This document shows, piece after piece, positions 26,080 to 33,911 of a DNA stretch of 37,414 nt. This DNA comes from Gelidibacter salicanalis (lineage in GTDB: Bacteria > Bacteroidota > Bacteroidia > Flavobacteriales > Flavobacteriaceae). Position 1 is the first letter of the stretch. Each line of letters starts with the position of its first letter. The stretch is taken from assembly GCF_016469035.1 (NCBI RefSeq), contig NZ_JAEHJZ010000001.1:1-37414 (forward strand). The letters are read 5' to 3'. The position numbers and the translations under genes are program-made. Below the pieces are notes generated by a model. It searched no databases, was not told the DNA's origin, and worked only from the letters and a program-made list of their open reading frames with translations.

Positions 26080-26490
26080 TCAAATGATGAAGACTTGATC
26101 TCTAACATGTATGTCAGCTATCAAATTGGGTGGAGAATAATCTTGGTGAGGAATAACCTGTTCAGGCAAGCCTTCAAAAAGATTGATATAGGCATAACAT
26201 AAAGTGGTTAAGAAGATTTGTTGATCAAGAAGTAAATCTTCAAAAGAAGTTTTTTTCAGTTGATCTTGACCCTTCAAAATTTCAACCACATCTTTACAAC
26301 AGGTCTTTTTATCAGCAGTTACTAAGGATGCACTGATATTCGTACCACAAGAATCGGGGGGTGAGAAAATAGCGACATCAATCAATATATCGCCACAGAA
26401 GTGTTTTTCCACAGCAAAAGACACTGTAGACAACAATACTAAGCCTGCAAGGAGGACTGAAAAAATGTTATGACTGATTTTCTGACGCAT
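26080..26490 (-). CDS. HYC_CC_PP family protein
   Basis: A 136-residue exported protein. The ATG at 26490 gives a signal peptide (MRQKISHNIFSVLLAGLVLLSTVSFA); the frame continues upstream to 26520, but the extra residues spoil the signal. The name-giving motifs are HFC (30-32), CC (Cys64, Cys65 in KKTCCKD) and PP (120-121 in YSPPNL), plus Cys48. The family occurs beside TonB receptors and HMA proteins in Bacteroidota and is thought to handle metal, but its role is not established. The gene is followed on the same strand, after 230 bases and repeat copy A, by the receptor. A strong promoter ends 5 bases before the ATG, so the mRNA may be leaderless. Confidence 0.88.
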   Translation of the reverse strand: MRQKISHNIFSVLLAGLVLLSTVSFAVEKHFCGDILIDVAIFSPPDSCGTNISASLVTADKKTCCKDVVEILKGQDQLKKTSFEDLLLDQQIFLTTLCYAYINLFEGLPEQVIPHQDYSPPNLIADIHVRDQVFII

Positions 26491-26495
26491 TGCGG

Positions 26496-26524
26496 CAAAA
26501 TTACAAAATATTGGGTTCATACAA
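26496..26524 (-). promoter_or_regulatory. Promoter of the HYC_CC_PP gene
   Basis: On the minus strand, TTG (26522-26524), an 18-base spacer and TAATTTTG (26496-26503) match the consensus fully. The -7 box ends 5 bases before the ATG at 26490, predicting that transcription begins at or next to the start codon. Confidence 0.65.
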
Positions 26525-26547
26525 CAACAATTCAGAAACCTTTCCTT

Positions 26548-26979
26548 TTATTTTGATTTTAATTGGTTGTAATAAAATGCAGGTAGTAAAATTAACAACA
26601 GCAATGGTTGGATCAAAAACCTCCTAATATTGAAAAAAATGTAATAATCATCTTGGTTAGGATTAATTACAAAATACAAGTAGAACAGCAAAAGAATGAC
26701 CAATGCGACGCCATAAATAAGCATCGAAAACAAAACCACACCCCTTTCTTTAAAGAATAAATACAATATTCCCAATGAAATTACAGAATTGAGAAAATAT
26801 CTCAACGCTGTAAACAGTGTGAGTTTAAGAACTTCACGACGCGGATTATCAATATAGAGATAATCATTCTTAAAAAAAGTAAGATACGGATCGTAAAACA
26901 ATTCGTTTTCAAAGGCGCGTATCAGAATCAACATTCCAAAAAGAACTAATAGAACCACCATTTTTACTACGTTAGTCAT
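26548..26979 (-). CDS. Exosortase F system-associated protein
   Basis: A 143-residue membrane protein of the kind always found next to XrtF. It has four hydrophobic segments (about 5-21, 57-74, 83-105 and 120-135). The family-typical motifs are FENELFYDPYLTFFKNDYL after the first helix and ALRYFLNSVISLGILYLFF in the second. Its function is unknown. It overlaps the end of xrtF by 8 bases, so translation is coupled. The HYC_CC_PP gene follows with its own promoter. Confidence 0.88.
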   Translation of the reverse strand: MTNVVKMVVLLVLFGMLILIRAFENELFYDPYLTFFKNDYLYIDNPRREVLKLTLFTALRYFLNSVISLGILYLFFKERGVVLFSMLIYGVALVILLLFYLYFVINPNQDDYYIFFNIRRFLIQPLLLLILLPAFYYNQLKSK

Positions 26980-27520
26980 GAGTGGTAGTTAAAGTTGAAA
27001 ACCGATTCACCCAACACATCCACAGCAAAAACACCATCCCATAAATAATTAATGGAAATATGACCGTATGCAACTCTTCACTTCGCCATGGATAACGGTA
27101 TAGACCAATTGATAAAATGACAATTCTTAAAAGATTGACCACATACAAAAGCACGCTCCCGGCCAGAATGTACAAAAATGTGGCCTTCCATTTTCCTGCA
27201 AATGCAATTACAAAAGAAGCAAACAAAATAAGAATACTTACTGAATTACATCCCTCCACTATCCGTGCTACATATTTACTATTGATGATCAGTTTCATGG
27301 ACGGCTCATTAGGATGTTTCTCTATTTTAGAATCATAGCCAAAATTCTGAAGCAACAGGTCTGTTTGTTTGGCAACTAAATGGGTGACGTCATCTGGATG
27401 GTTATCAGCCTTGGAATAATCTAAATATAATTTGTAAGCCACAGTTAAGGCTCCATAAACCACAAGAAATGTCAGGATAAACTTAAGTACCGATTTATAT
27501 TTTATTACCAATTCCTTCAA
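26972..27520 (-). CDS. xrtF: Exosortase family protein XrtF
   Basis: A 182-residue multipass protein of the exosortase (EpsH/archaeosortase-like) transpeptidase superfamily. The catalytic triad is complete: Cys91 in VEGCNSV, Arg132 in NLLRI and His151 in ELHTVIFP. The hydrophobic helices between and around them fit the family. Exosortases cut a C-terminal sorting signal and transfer the protein to another molecule; the targets of XrtF are unknown. The start codon appears to be TTG at 27520, because the frame is blocked upstream by TAA and the first in-frame ATG is at codon 75. The downstream overlapping gene is its usual partner, and a GAF-domain gene diverges. Confidence 0.88.
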   Translation of the reverse strand: MKELVIKYKSVLKFILTFLVVYGALTVAYKLYLDYSKADNHPDDVTHLVAKQTDLLLQNFGYDSKIEKHPNEPSMKLIINSKYVARIVEGCNSVSILILFASFVIAFAGKWKATFLYILAGSVLLYVVNLLRIVILSIGLYRYPWRSEELHTVIFPLIIYGMVFLLWMCWVNRFSTLTTTHD

Positions 27521-27567
27521 AAGTAACAGTTTATATGGAGCAGGTTAAAAATATACAAAAAGGTGAA

Positions 27568-27595
27568 TTGATGAGCAGCTTTTTAAATACTTTTA
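27568..27595 (+). promoter_or_regulatory. Candidate promoter of the GAF-domain gene
   Basis: TTG (27568-27570), a 17-base spacer and TACTTTTA (27588-27595), a 7-of-8 match to TAnnTTTG. It lies in the divergent space between xrtF and the GAF gene; the predicted leader is about 15 bases. Confidence 0.45.
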
Positions 27596-27611
27596 CCAAA
27601 ACTTTTGAACA

Positions 27612-28070
27612 ATGAACTTAGAGCAGCTTAAACCTCAAATCATTTCCATTATTGCCGATACCAACAACTCTGTTGCTGAGCGTTTGCATTCAATTTGTGA
27701 AGTACTGGAATCTCATGTGTCTTACTATAACTGGGTAGGATTTTATTTTAAAAATGGCGATAAAGAGGAATTAAAATTAGGCCCTTACGTTGGTACCCCA
27801 ACAGATCATACCATAATCCCATTTGGGAAAGGTATCTGCGGTCAAGTAGCGGTAAGCAATCAGAATTTTGTAGTTCCTGATGTGTCTGCCCAAGATAATT
27901 ACATTGCCTGTAGCATCACGGTAAAAGCTGAAATAGTGGTGCCTATTTTTGTGAATAACAAAAACATAGGTCAGATTGATATTGATTCTAATACGGCAGA
28001 TCCTTTTACGGAAGAAGACGAACGCTTTCTAGAATTTGTCTGCGCTCAAGTCGCTACAATTCTTGAGTAA
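27612..28070 (+). CDS. GAF-domain protein, free-methionine-(R)-sulfoxide reductase-like
   Basis: A 152-residue single GAF domain of the YebR/fRMsr type, which reduces free methionine (R)-sulfoxide. The core GPYVGTPTDHTIIPFGKGICGQV and DNYIACSITVKAEIVVPI aligns with it. Cys76 (GICG) and Cys100 (IAC) correspond to E. coli Cys94 and the catalytic Cys118. The third cysteine, E. coli Cys84, falls in a TPTDHT stretch and is absent. A two-cysteine version should still work, but a signalling GAF role is possible. It is divergent from xrtF and followed by a long terminator. Confidence 0.9.
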   Translation: MNLEQLKPQIISIIADTNNSVAERLHSICEVLESHVSYYNWVGFYFKNGDKEELKLGPYVGTPTDHTIIPFGKGICGQVAVSNQNFVVPDVSAQDNYIACSITVKAEIVVPIFVNNKNIGQIDIDSNTADPFTEEDERFLEFVCAQVATILE

Positions 28071-28080
28071 ACTCCAATAC

Positions 28081-28140
28081 ATAAAATTCCAAATCCCAAT
28101 AGTTTAAACAACGCATTGGATTTGGAATTTTATTTTTTTA
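28081..28140 (+). terminator. Terminator of the GAF-domain gene
   Basis: A long stem (20 bases on the left, 28081-28100; 19 on the right, 28115-28133, one bulged C) with a 14-base loop is followed by a T-run. It starts 10 bases after the GAF stop codon. Its strength may protect the repeat copy B and the opposing permease gene beyond. Confidence 0.88.
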
Positions 28141-28148
28141 AATTTTTG

Positions 28149-28366
28149 ATCATGAGGGTCAGGTAAAAAAGTTAAAAAATCACCAATCCTATTAAAGCAA
28201 GATGTGGTACGAGATCTTAAAAATGACACCTTGCTTTTTGAAACCAATTGCACTTAGAGTGATTGGACCCATTTAATTTAGAATAACGATTGTTTGTCAG
28301 TCAGTTATAATCAAATCTTTGTTCTTTAAGCGCAGCGGTCTTAATTCGTTATAGGATAATAATTTT
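28149..28366 (+). repeat. MITE-like repeat, copy B
   Basis: A 218-bp, more diverged copy in the plus orientation, filling most of the gap between the converging GAF and permease genes. Ends are degraded (GGTCAGGTAAAA and TTATAGGATA). The 22-base CCCGATA hairpin segment is absent, but the internal stem CCAAT...CACT-loop-AGTG-ATTGG (28244-28266) is intact. A 24-codon frame (28202-28276) is open in this copy only; see findings. The remainder of the gap (28071-28080 and 28141-28148) holds no gene. Confidence 0.7.
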
Positions 28367-28376
28367 AAATCTCTAT

Positions 28377-29627
28377 TTATATTCCCGTTCTAATCGCTTC
28401 CACAGGATCCAATCGAGAGGCTGAAATGGCAGGAATAACCCCAGAGATCAGCCCGATAATGGTAGACAACATAAATCCTAAAAACATATTACCGGCAGAC
28501 AGCACAAACTCAAAGTCGCCCGTAAACTTGGAGGCAATCAAAGACACGATCCACACGAAAAAGAGTCCCACCAGTCCGCCAATTACGGCTAGAATCACCG
28601 CCTCAAATAAAAACTGGAAGAGGATAAATCTATTTTTTGCGCCGAGGGATTTCTGAATCCCAATAAGATTGGTACGCTCCTTTACACTTACAAACATGAT
28701 GTTTGCAATCCCGAAGCCACCCACTAGTAAAGAAAAACCACTGATAATCCATCCCATAAGATTCATCGTCCCAATAATACCGTCAATAGCATCGGTAAAA
28801 CCAGACATCTTGTTGACGAAAAAATTGTCGGGCTCGCCAGCTTTTAAACCTCTATAAGCTCGGAATTTCTGCTTTAAGACACCTTCAAAAGCGCCCATAT
28901 CTACACCTTTGTTTGGTTTAATGATCACTGCTCCTGGGATGCCATCAACCCCTCCACTTTGAAACCGTCGCACAAAATTGGCCGGCACATAACCTTTGTC
29001 ATCTGGACTTCCTCCCAATCCGGCACCCATTTTTTTCATCACCCCAATAACGGTCAATTTTCGACCATACAATCTGATTTGCTTCCCTAAAGGATTCACG
29101 TTCCCAAATAAATTTTCAGCAATGGAGTTTCCGAAAACAATAACAGGTGCCCCATTGATGGATTCTGATTCTGAATAAAATCGGCCCTCCGCAATTTTTA
29201 TGCTCTCAATATCATAAATCTCGTTAGACACTGGAGTAATCTCAACTCCTGAAATAGTTTCTGAACCGTATTTAACGGTTTGAGGACTTCCAAAAATCAC
29301 GTAGGCAGAAGCTTCAATGTCTGGCACATTGCGTCTTATAAAATCAAAATCGTCATATTCTGTTTGAGGAAAATTATCACGTTGCCAACGCGGCACTTCC
29401 GTTGGCCCAAAGGAAAACTTAGTCAAATACATCGTATTTTTATCCAAACCCGACAACTGGTCTTGAATGTTTCTATCCAGAGAATCTACCGCCGCCAACA
29501 CTGCAATAATTGAAAAAATACCAATGGTTACGCCTAAAAGCGATAAAAAGGTACGCAGCTTATTGTTAGTAAGCGCATTTATAGCAAATGAGAAACTTTC
29601 TTTGAATAAACGTAAGTAAAGCAACAT
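28377..29627 (-). CDS. MacB/FtsX-type ABC transporter permease
   Basis: A 416-residue permease of the MacB family. It has an N-terminal transmembrane helix (TFLSLLGVTIGIFSIIAVLAAVDSLDRNIQDQL), a large periplasmic MacB-type domain (about 50-280) and three C-terminal helices in an FtsX domain. Family motifs are GVEITPVSNEIYDI, GNSIAENLFG, SVKERTNLIGIQKSLGAKNRFILFQFLFEAVILAVIGG and SRLDPVEAIRTG at the end. Such permeases pump peptides, lipids or toxins with an ATPase partner, often encoded nearby, but none is in this window. A perfect promoter lies 22 bases upstream of the ATG. Confidence 0.93.
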   Translation of the reverse strand: MLLYLRLFKESFSFAINALTNNKLRTFLSLLGVTIGIFSIIAVLAAVDSLDRNIQDQLSGLDKNTMYLTKFSFGPTEVPRWQRDNFPQTEYDDFDFIRRNVPDIEASAYVIFGSPQTVKYGSETISGVEITPVSNEIYDIESIKIAEGRFYSESESINGAPVIVFGNSIAENLFGNVNPLGKQIRLYGRKLTVIGVMKKMGAGLGGSPDDKGYVPANFVRRFQSGGVDGIPGAVIIKPNKGVDMGAFEGVLKQKFRAYRGLKAGEPDNFFVNKMSGFTDAIDGIIGTMNLMGWIISGFSLLVGGFGIANIMFVSVKERTNLIGIQKSLGAKNRFILFQFLFEAVILAVIGGLVGLFFVWIVSLIASKFTGDFEFVLSAGNMFLGFMLSTIIGLISGVIPAISASRLDPVEAIRTGI

Positions 29628-29648
29628 GTGTTTTGGGTGGTTTTAATA

Positions 29649-29677
29649 CAAATTTAAAGATAGGACGTTCTCAACAA
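29649..29677 (-). promoter_or_regulatory. Promoter of the permease gene
   Basis: On the minus strand TTG (29675-29677), an 18-base spacer and TAAATTTG (29649-29656) give a full consensus match. A second TTG gives a 15-base spacer. Expected leader is about 15 bases. Confidence 0.7.
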
Positions 29678-29741
29678 TTTTTTGTTACAAAAAACACAAA
29701 TAAACTGCCGTTGGTTACCTGAAATTGTCTCCGATAAATTG

Positions 29742-29749
29742 TACTTTTG
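29742..29749 (+). promoter_or_regulatory. -7 promoter box of purH
   Basis: TACTTTTG is a perfect TAnnTTTG. The -33 region has only CTG at about 20 bases. Transcription near 29755 would leave a leader of about 78 bases, ending in the small hairpin CTCATT-CTAA-AATGAG (29795-29810) that covers an upstream ATG. Confidence 0.5.
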
Positions 29750-29832
29750 CCCTATAAAAAATATATTTTATTATAAATTAATTATTCCACCGTGCTCATT
29801 CTAAAATGAGACCAAACCAGACACACAACAAC

Positions 29833-31362
29833 ATGCACAACAAAACCATTTCATCTGCCTTAATTTCTGTTTTCAGCAAAGACGGATTAGAACCTATTGT
29901 AAAACAATTAAATCAGTTAGGCGTAACGATCTACTCTACTGGTGGTACTGAAAAATTTATAAAAGATTTGGGCATTGAAGTTGTTCCTGTTGAAGATGTC
30001 ACGTCCTATCCTTCCATTTTGGGGGGACGCGTAAAAACATTGCATCCTAAGGTTTTTGGAGGTATTTTAAACCGTCAGAGCAATACTCAAGATGTGAAAG
30101 AATTGGAAGAGTTTGAAATCCCACAAATTGATTTGGTCATTGTAGATTTATATCCTTTTGAAAAAACGGTAGCTTCAGACTCCAGTCATGAAGATATCAT
30201 CGAAAAAATTGACATCGGTGGCATTTCTTTAATTAGAGCTGCTGCCAAGAATTATGCAGATGTGATTTGTGTGTCATCCATGGATGATTACAGTGAATTT
30301 TTGAAGCTTCTAGAATCTAAGAACGGAGAAACATCTGAAGAAGACCGCAAGCGTTTTGCTGCTAAGGCCTTCAACGTCTCATCTCATTACGATACTGCAA
30401 TTTTCAATTATTTCAATAAAAACCAAGAAGAAACTGTTTTCAAAATCAGCGAAACCAACGGAAAAGCCCTTCGTTATGGAGAAAACCCACACCAAAAAGG
30501 ATTTTTCTACGGTGATTTTGAAGCGATGTTCACCCAGCTTCATGGTAAAGAATTAAGTTATAACAACCTTTTAGATGTTGATGCTGCCGTTAATTTGATG
30601 AATGAATTTAAAGGTGAGGCACCAACCTTTGCCATTTTAAAACATAACAATGCGTGCGGGTTTGCCCAAAGAGACACCTTATACCAAGCTTATGTTGATG
30701 CGTTGGCAGGTGATCCTGTTTCAGCATTTGGTGGCATTTTAATTGCAAACACTGAAATTGACAAGGCTACGGCTGAAGAAATTCACGGTTTATTTTGTGA
30801 AGTCGTGATAGCACCTTCGTTTTCTGAAGAAGCACAAGCCATCTTAGAAGGCAAGAAAAATAGAATCCTATTAATCCAAAAAGAAGTTGAGCTTCCACAA
30901 ACAACGGTAAGAAGCTGTTTGAATGGGGTTTTGGTTCAAGACAAAGACAATAAGACCGATTCTTTATCAGATTTAAGTTATACCACCAACAATAAACCTT
31001 CTAAAAATGAGTTAGAAGATTTGATATTTGCTTCTAAAATTTGCAAGCATACCAAATCGAATACCATCGTATTGGCAAAAAACAAACAATTGTGTGCCAG
31101 CGGTACCGGACAGACCAGTCGGGTTGATGCCCTTAACCAAGCTATCCACAAAGCACAATCGTTCAATTTTGATCTGAATGGCGCTGTTATGGCGAGTGAC
31201 GCTTTTTTCCCGTTTCCAGACTGTGTAGAAATTGCAAAGAATGCTGGTGTTACCGCGGTAATACAACCAGGAGGCTCTATTAAAGACAACTTGAGCATTG
31301 CCTATTGTAATGAAAACAACCTAGCCATGGTGCTTACCGGAACCCGTCATTTTAAGCACTAG
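29833..31362 (+). CDS. purH: Bifunctional AICAR transformylase / IMP cyclohydrolase
   Basis: A 509-residue enzyme for the last two steps of IMP synthesis. The N-terminal IMP cyclohydrolase half shows ISALISVFSKDGLEPI-like start, STGGTEKFIKD, SYPSILGGRVKTLHPKVFGGIL and LVIVDLYPFE. The C-terminal AICAR transformylase half has LRYGENPHQKGFFYG, the Lys-His pair in AILKHNNACGFA, PVSAFGGILIAN and AGVTAVIQPGGSIKDN near the end. The ATG at 29833 (MHNKTISSALIS) is preferred over that at 29806, which lies inside a leader hairpin and adds MRPNQTHNN. The gene has its own promoter and is followed by the mreB operon after 187 bases. Confidence 0.97.
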   Translation: MHNKTISSALISVFSKDGLEPIVKQLNQLGVTIYSTGGTEKFIKDLGIEVVPVEDVTSYPSILGGRVKTLHPKVFGGILNRQSNTQDVKELEEFEIPQIDLVIVDLYPFEKTVASDSSHEDIIEKIDIGGISLIRAAAKNYADVICVSSMDDYSEFLKLLESKNGETSEEDRKRFAAKAFNVSSHYDTAIFNYFNKNQEETVFKISETNGKALRYGENPHQKGFFYGDFEAMFTQLHGKELSYNNLLDVDAAVNLMNEFKGEAPTFAILKHNNACGFAQRDTLYQAYVDALAGDPVSAFGGILIANTEIDKATAEEIHGLFCEVVIAPSFSEEAQAILEGKKNRILLIQKEVELPQTTVRSCLNGVLVQDKDNKTDSLSDLSYTTNNKPSKNELEDLIFASKICKHTKSNTIVLAKNKQLCASGTGQTSRVDALNQAIHKAQSFNFDLNGAVMASDAFFPFPDCVEIAKNAGVTAVIQPGGSIKDNLSIAYCNENNLAMVLTGTRHFKH

Positions 31363-31468
31363 AATCGGCATCAAAAAAAGCATGACAATTTTCAAACAAG
31401 CGTTTAATAAGAATAAATGTTGCTAACGCCCAACTAAAACCGAAAAAGACACGTATATAATAAAATCG

Positions 31469-31497
31469 TTGATATTTATGATCTTTTATTACATTTA
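31469..31497 (+). promoter_or_regulatory. Promoter of the mreB-rodA operon
   Basis: TTG (31469-31471), an 18-base spacer and TACATTTA (31490-31497), one mismatch from the consensus. The leader is about 46 bases. The rest of the 187-base gap after purH contains no gene that I can support. Confidence 0.55.
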
Positions 31498-31549
31498 CAT
31501 CAATATCGACAAACAACCTAATATCAACCTATACAATCAATAATAGCAC

Positions 31550-32578
31550 ATGGGATTTTTTGATTTCTTAACAGAAGAAATAGCCATAGACTTAGGAACC
31601 GCAAACACCTTAATTATTCACAATGATAAAGTTGTGGTAGATAGTCCATCTATAGTTGCCCGAGACCGTATTTCCGGCAAAATAATTGCAGTTGGCCAAG
31701 AAGCCAACATGATGCAAGGAAAAACACACGAAAACATCAAAACCGTTAGGCCCTTAAAAGATGGTGTAATTGCTGATTTTGATGCTTCTGAACAAATGAT
31801 CAGTTTGTTTATCAAGAATATTCCGGCATTAAAAAAGAAGTTTTTTACCCCAGCATTGCGTATGGTGGTTTGTATCCCTTCAGGAATTACTGAAGTAGAG
31901 ATGCGTGCTGTAAAAGAATCTTGTGAGCGTGTTAATGGTAAAGAAGTATATTTGATCCATGAGCCCATGGCAGCAGCTATTGGTATTGGTATTGATATCA
32001 TGCAACCTAAAGGAAACATGATTGTGGATATAGGAGGTGGTACTACAGAGATTGCTGTAATTGCATTAGGTGGTATTGTATGCGACAAATCAGTTAAGGT
32101 TGCTGGTGATGTATTTACAAATGACATCGTTTATTATATGCGTACACAACACAACTTATATGTTGGTGAGCGTACGGCTGAAAAAATAAAAATACAAATT
32201 GGTGCTGCAACTGAAGATTTAGAATTGCCTCCAGAAGAAATGAGCGTTCAAGGACGTGACTTGTTAACTGGAAAACCTAAGCAGGTACAAATTTCATACC
32301 GCGAAATTGCAAAAGCACTTGACAAATCAATTTTACGTATCGAGGATTCTGTCATGGAAACCTTATCACAAACACCACCTGAATTGGCAGCGGACATTTA
32401 CAATACCGGTATATATTTGGCCGGTGGAGGTTCTATGCTGAGAGGCTTGGATAAACGTTTGTCCCAAAAAACAGATTTACCGGTGTATATTGCTGAAGAT
32501 CCTTTGAGAGCAGTAGTTAGAGGAACGGGAATTGTATTGAAAAATCTTCCTAAATTCAAAAGCATATTGATCAAATAG
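31550..32578 (+). CDS. mreB: Rod shape-determining actin-like protein MreB
   Basis: A 342-residue actin homologue that guides lateral wall synthesis from the inner face of the membrane. Nucleotide-binding motifs are IDLGTANTLI near residue 12, MIVDIGGGTTEIAVI near 160 and the adenosine-loop GIYLAGGGSMLRGLDK near 285. The hydrophobic MGFFDFLTEE start is a membrane-attachment helix. It is the first gene of a five-gene operon, 9 bases before mreC. The promoter lies about 50-80 bases upstream. Confidence 0.98.
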   Translation: MGFFDFLTEEIAIDLGTANTLIIHNDKVVVDSPSIVARDRISGKIIAVGQEANMMQGKTHENIKTVRPLKDGVIADFDASEQMISLFIKNIPALKKKFFTPALRMVVCIPSGITEVEMRAVKESCERVNGKEVYLIHEPMAAAIGIGIDIMQPKGNMIVDIGGGTTEIAVIALGGIVCDKSVKVAGDVFTNDIVYYMRTQHNLYVGERTAEKIKIQIGAATEDLELPPEEMSVQGRDLLTGKPKQVQISYREIAKALDKSILRIEDSVMETLSQTPPELAADIYNTGIYLAGGGSMLRGLDKRLSQKTDLPVYIAEDPLRAVVRGTGIVLKNLPKFKSILIK

Positions 32579-32587
32579 TAAACCCAA

Positions 32588-33412
32588 ATGCAACAAATCA
32601 TAAATTTTGTACTTCGGAACAAAACCTTCCTTGTGTTTTTGTTGCTTTTCGGCCTGTCGTTATTTTTTACGATCCAGTCGCACTCGTATCATAAAAGCAA
32701 GTTCGTCAACTCGTCCAATATGGTCACAGGAAGTGTGTATCAAGTTGCCAACGGCATTGGACAGTATTTCAACTTGGCGGATGAAAACAAGGCGTTACTG
32801 GAAGAGAACCGGATGCTAAAAACTATTGTTCACAATTTAAAACTTGACACTATAAAACTTAGCGTTACTGACAGCCTAAAATTTAACTCCAGTTACAAGT
32901 TTAGATCTGCGGAAGTGTATAAGAACAGCTACTCTCAAACCACCAATTATTTGACTATAAATAAAGGTAAAAAAGACAGCATTAAGGTAGATTATGGGGT
33001 TATAACTTCTCAAGGCATTGTGGGGATAGTCGAAAACACTTCACGAAATTTCTCGTCAGTACTCTCTATTTTAAATACCCGTAGCCGTATCAATGCCCAA
33101 CTTAAAAAGACCAATCACATTGGTTCTTTGGTATGGAACACTGAGTCTGCAGAGTTTGCGCAACTCATTGACATTTCAAAATTTGCGCCTGTAGCCATTG
33201 GTGATACTATTGTTACCGGTGGGCAATCTACTATTTTCCCTAAAGGCGTTTTAATTGGCACCGTAAATTCTTTTAAGATCGACACAGGTGGCGACTCTTA
33301 TATTGTCAACGTAAAATTATTTAACGATATGACTAATATTGGTCACGTTTATGTTATCGAAAACTTAAAGGCTACGGAGATTAAATCGTTACAAAAACCA
33401 AAGGATGACTAA
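32588..33412 (+). CDS. mreC: Rod shape-determining protein MreC
   Basis: A 274-residue bitopic inner-membrane protein. One transmembrane helix (about 12-27), then a short coiled coil (about 55-83, LADENKALLEENRMLKTIVHNLKLD), then two beta domains with KGKKDSIKVDYGVITSQGIVGIVENTS and INAQLKKTNHIGSLVW, GDTIVTGGQSTIFPKGVLIGTV. MreC scaffolds MreD, PBP2 and RodA in the elongasome. The last 8 bases overlap mreD, which supports translational coupling. Confidence 0.95.
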   Translation: MQQIINFVLRNKTFLVFLLLFGLSLFFTIQSHSYHKSKFVNSSNMVTGSVYQVANGIGQYFNLADENKALLEENRMLKTIVHNLKLDTIKLSVTDSLKFNSSYKFRSAEVYKNSYSQTTNYLTINKGKKDSIKVDYGVITSQGIVGIVENTSRNFSSVLSILNTRSRINAQLKKTNHIGSLVWNTESAEFAQLIDISKFAPVAIGDTIVTGGQSTIFPKGVLIGTVNSFKIDTGGDSYIVNVKLFNDMTNIGHVYVIENLKATEIKSLQKPKDD

Positions 33413-33911
33413 GGCAACTTTAAATATCGCCGCAAGGTTTGTGGTTTTGGTTTTGGTGCAAGTATTGATTTTTAATCATATCAATTTTATGGGGTATATC
33501 AATCCCTATATTTATATTCTTTTTATCATCTTATTTCCCGCAAACAACAATCGGACGTTATTTGTATTTTTAGCGTTTCTGCTTGGTTTTTTTGTGGATG
33601 TATTTTCTGATTCGGGTGGTGTTCATGCCGCTGCTAGTGTAACATTAGCCTATGTAAGGCCTGTATTTTTAAAGTTTTCATTTGGAACGGTCTACGACTA
33701 TCAATCCATCAAATTCAATCAAACAGATTTCAGCAGTAAACTGACCTATTTTTCCGCGCTGGTCATTATCCATCATTTTATCATGTATTCCTTAGAAATC
33801 TTTAACATTTCCAAGATACTTTTGATCCTACAAAAAACGTTATTCTCAGGGATTTTCACTATAATACTATGCTTGATTATTACAATCCTTTTTAGCCAAA
33901 AACGTAAATGA
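33405..33911 (+). CDS. mreD: Rod shape-determining protein MreD
   Basis: A 168-residue protein with about five transmembrane segments, the usual MreD topology. The motif INFMGYINPYIYILFIILFPANNNRTLFVFLAFLLGFFVDVFSDSGGVHAAAS is family-like. It starts inside the end of mreC and its stop overlaps the ATG of mrdA by 4 bases (ATGA). It completes the Mre complex in the cytoplasmic membrane. Confidence 0.92.
   Translation: MTKATLNIAARFVVLVLVQVLIFNHINFMGYINPYIYILFIILFPANNNRTLFVFLAFLLGFFVDVFSDSGGVHAAASVTLAYVRPVFLKFSFGTVYDYQSIKFNQTDFSSKLTYFSALVIIHHFIMYSLEIFNISKILLILQKTLFSGIFTIILCLIITILFSQKRK

Noticed and set aside
31618-32127. 169-residue frame antisense to mreB
   Set aside because: Opposite strand of a fully conserved gene, with no plausible start region or domain.
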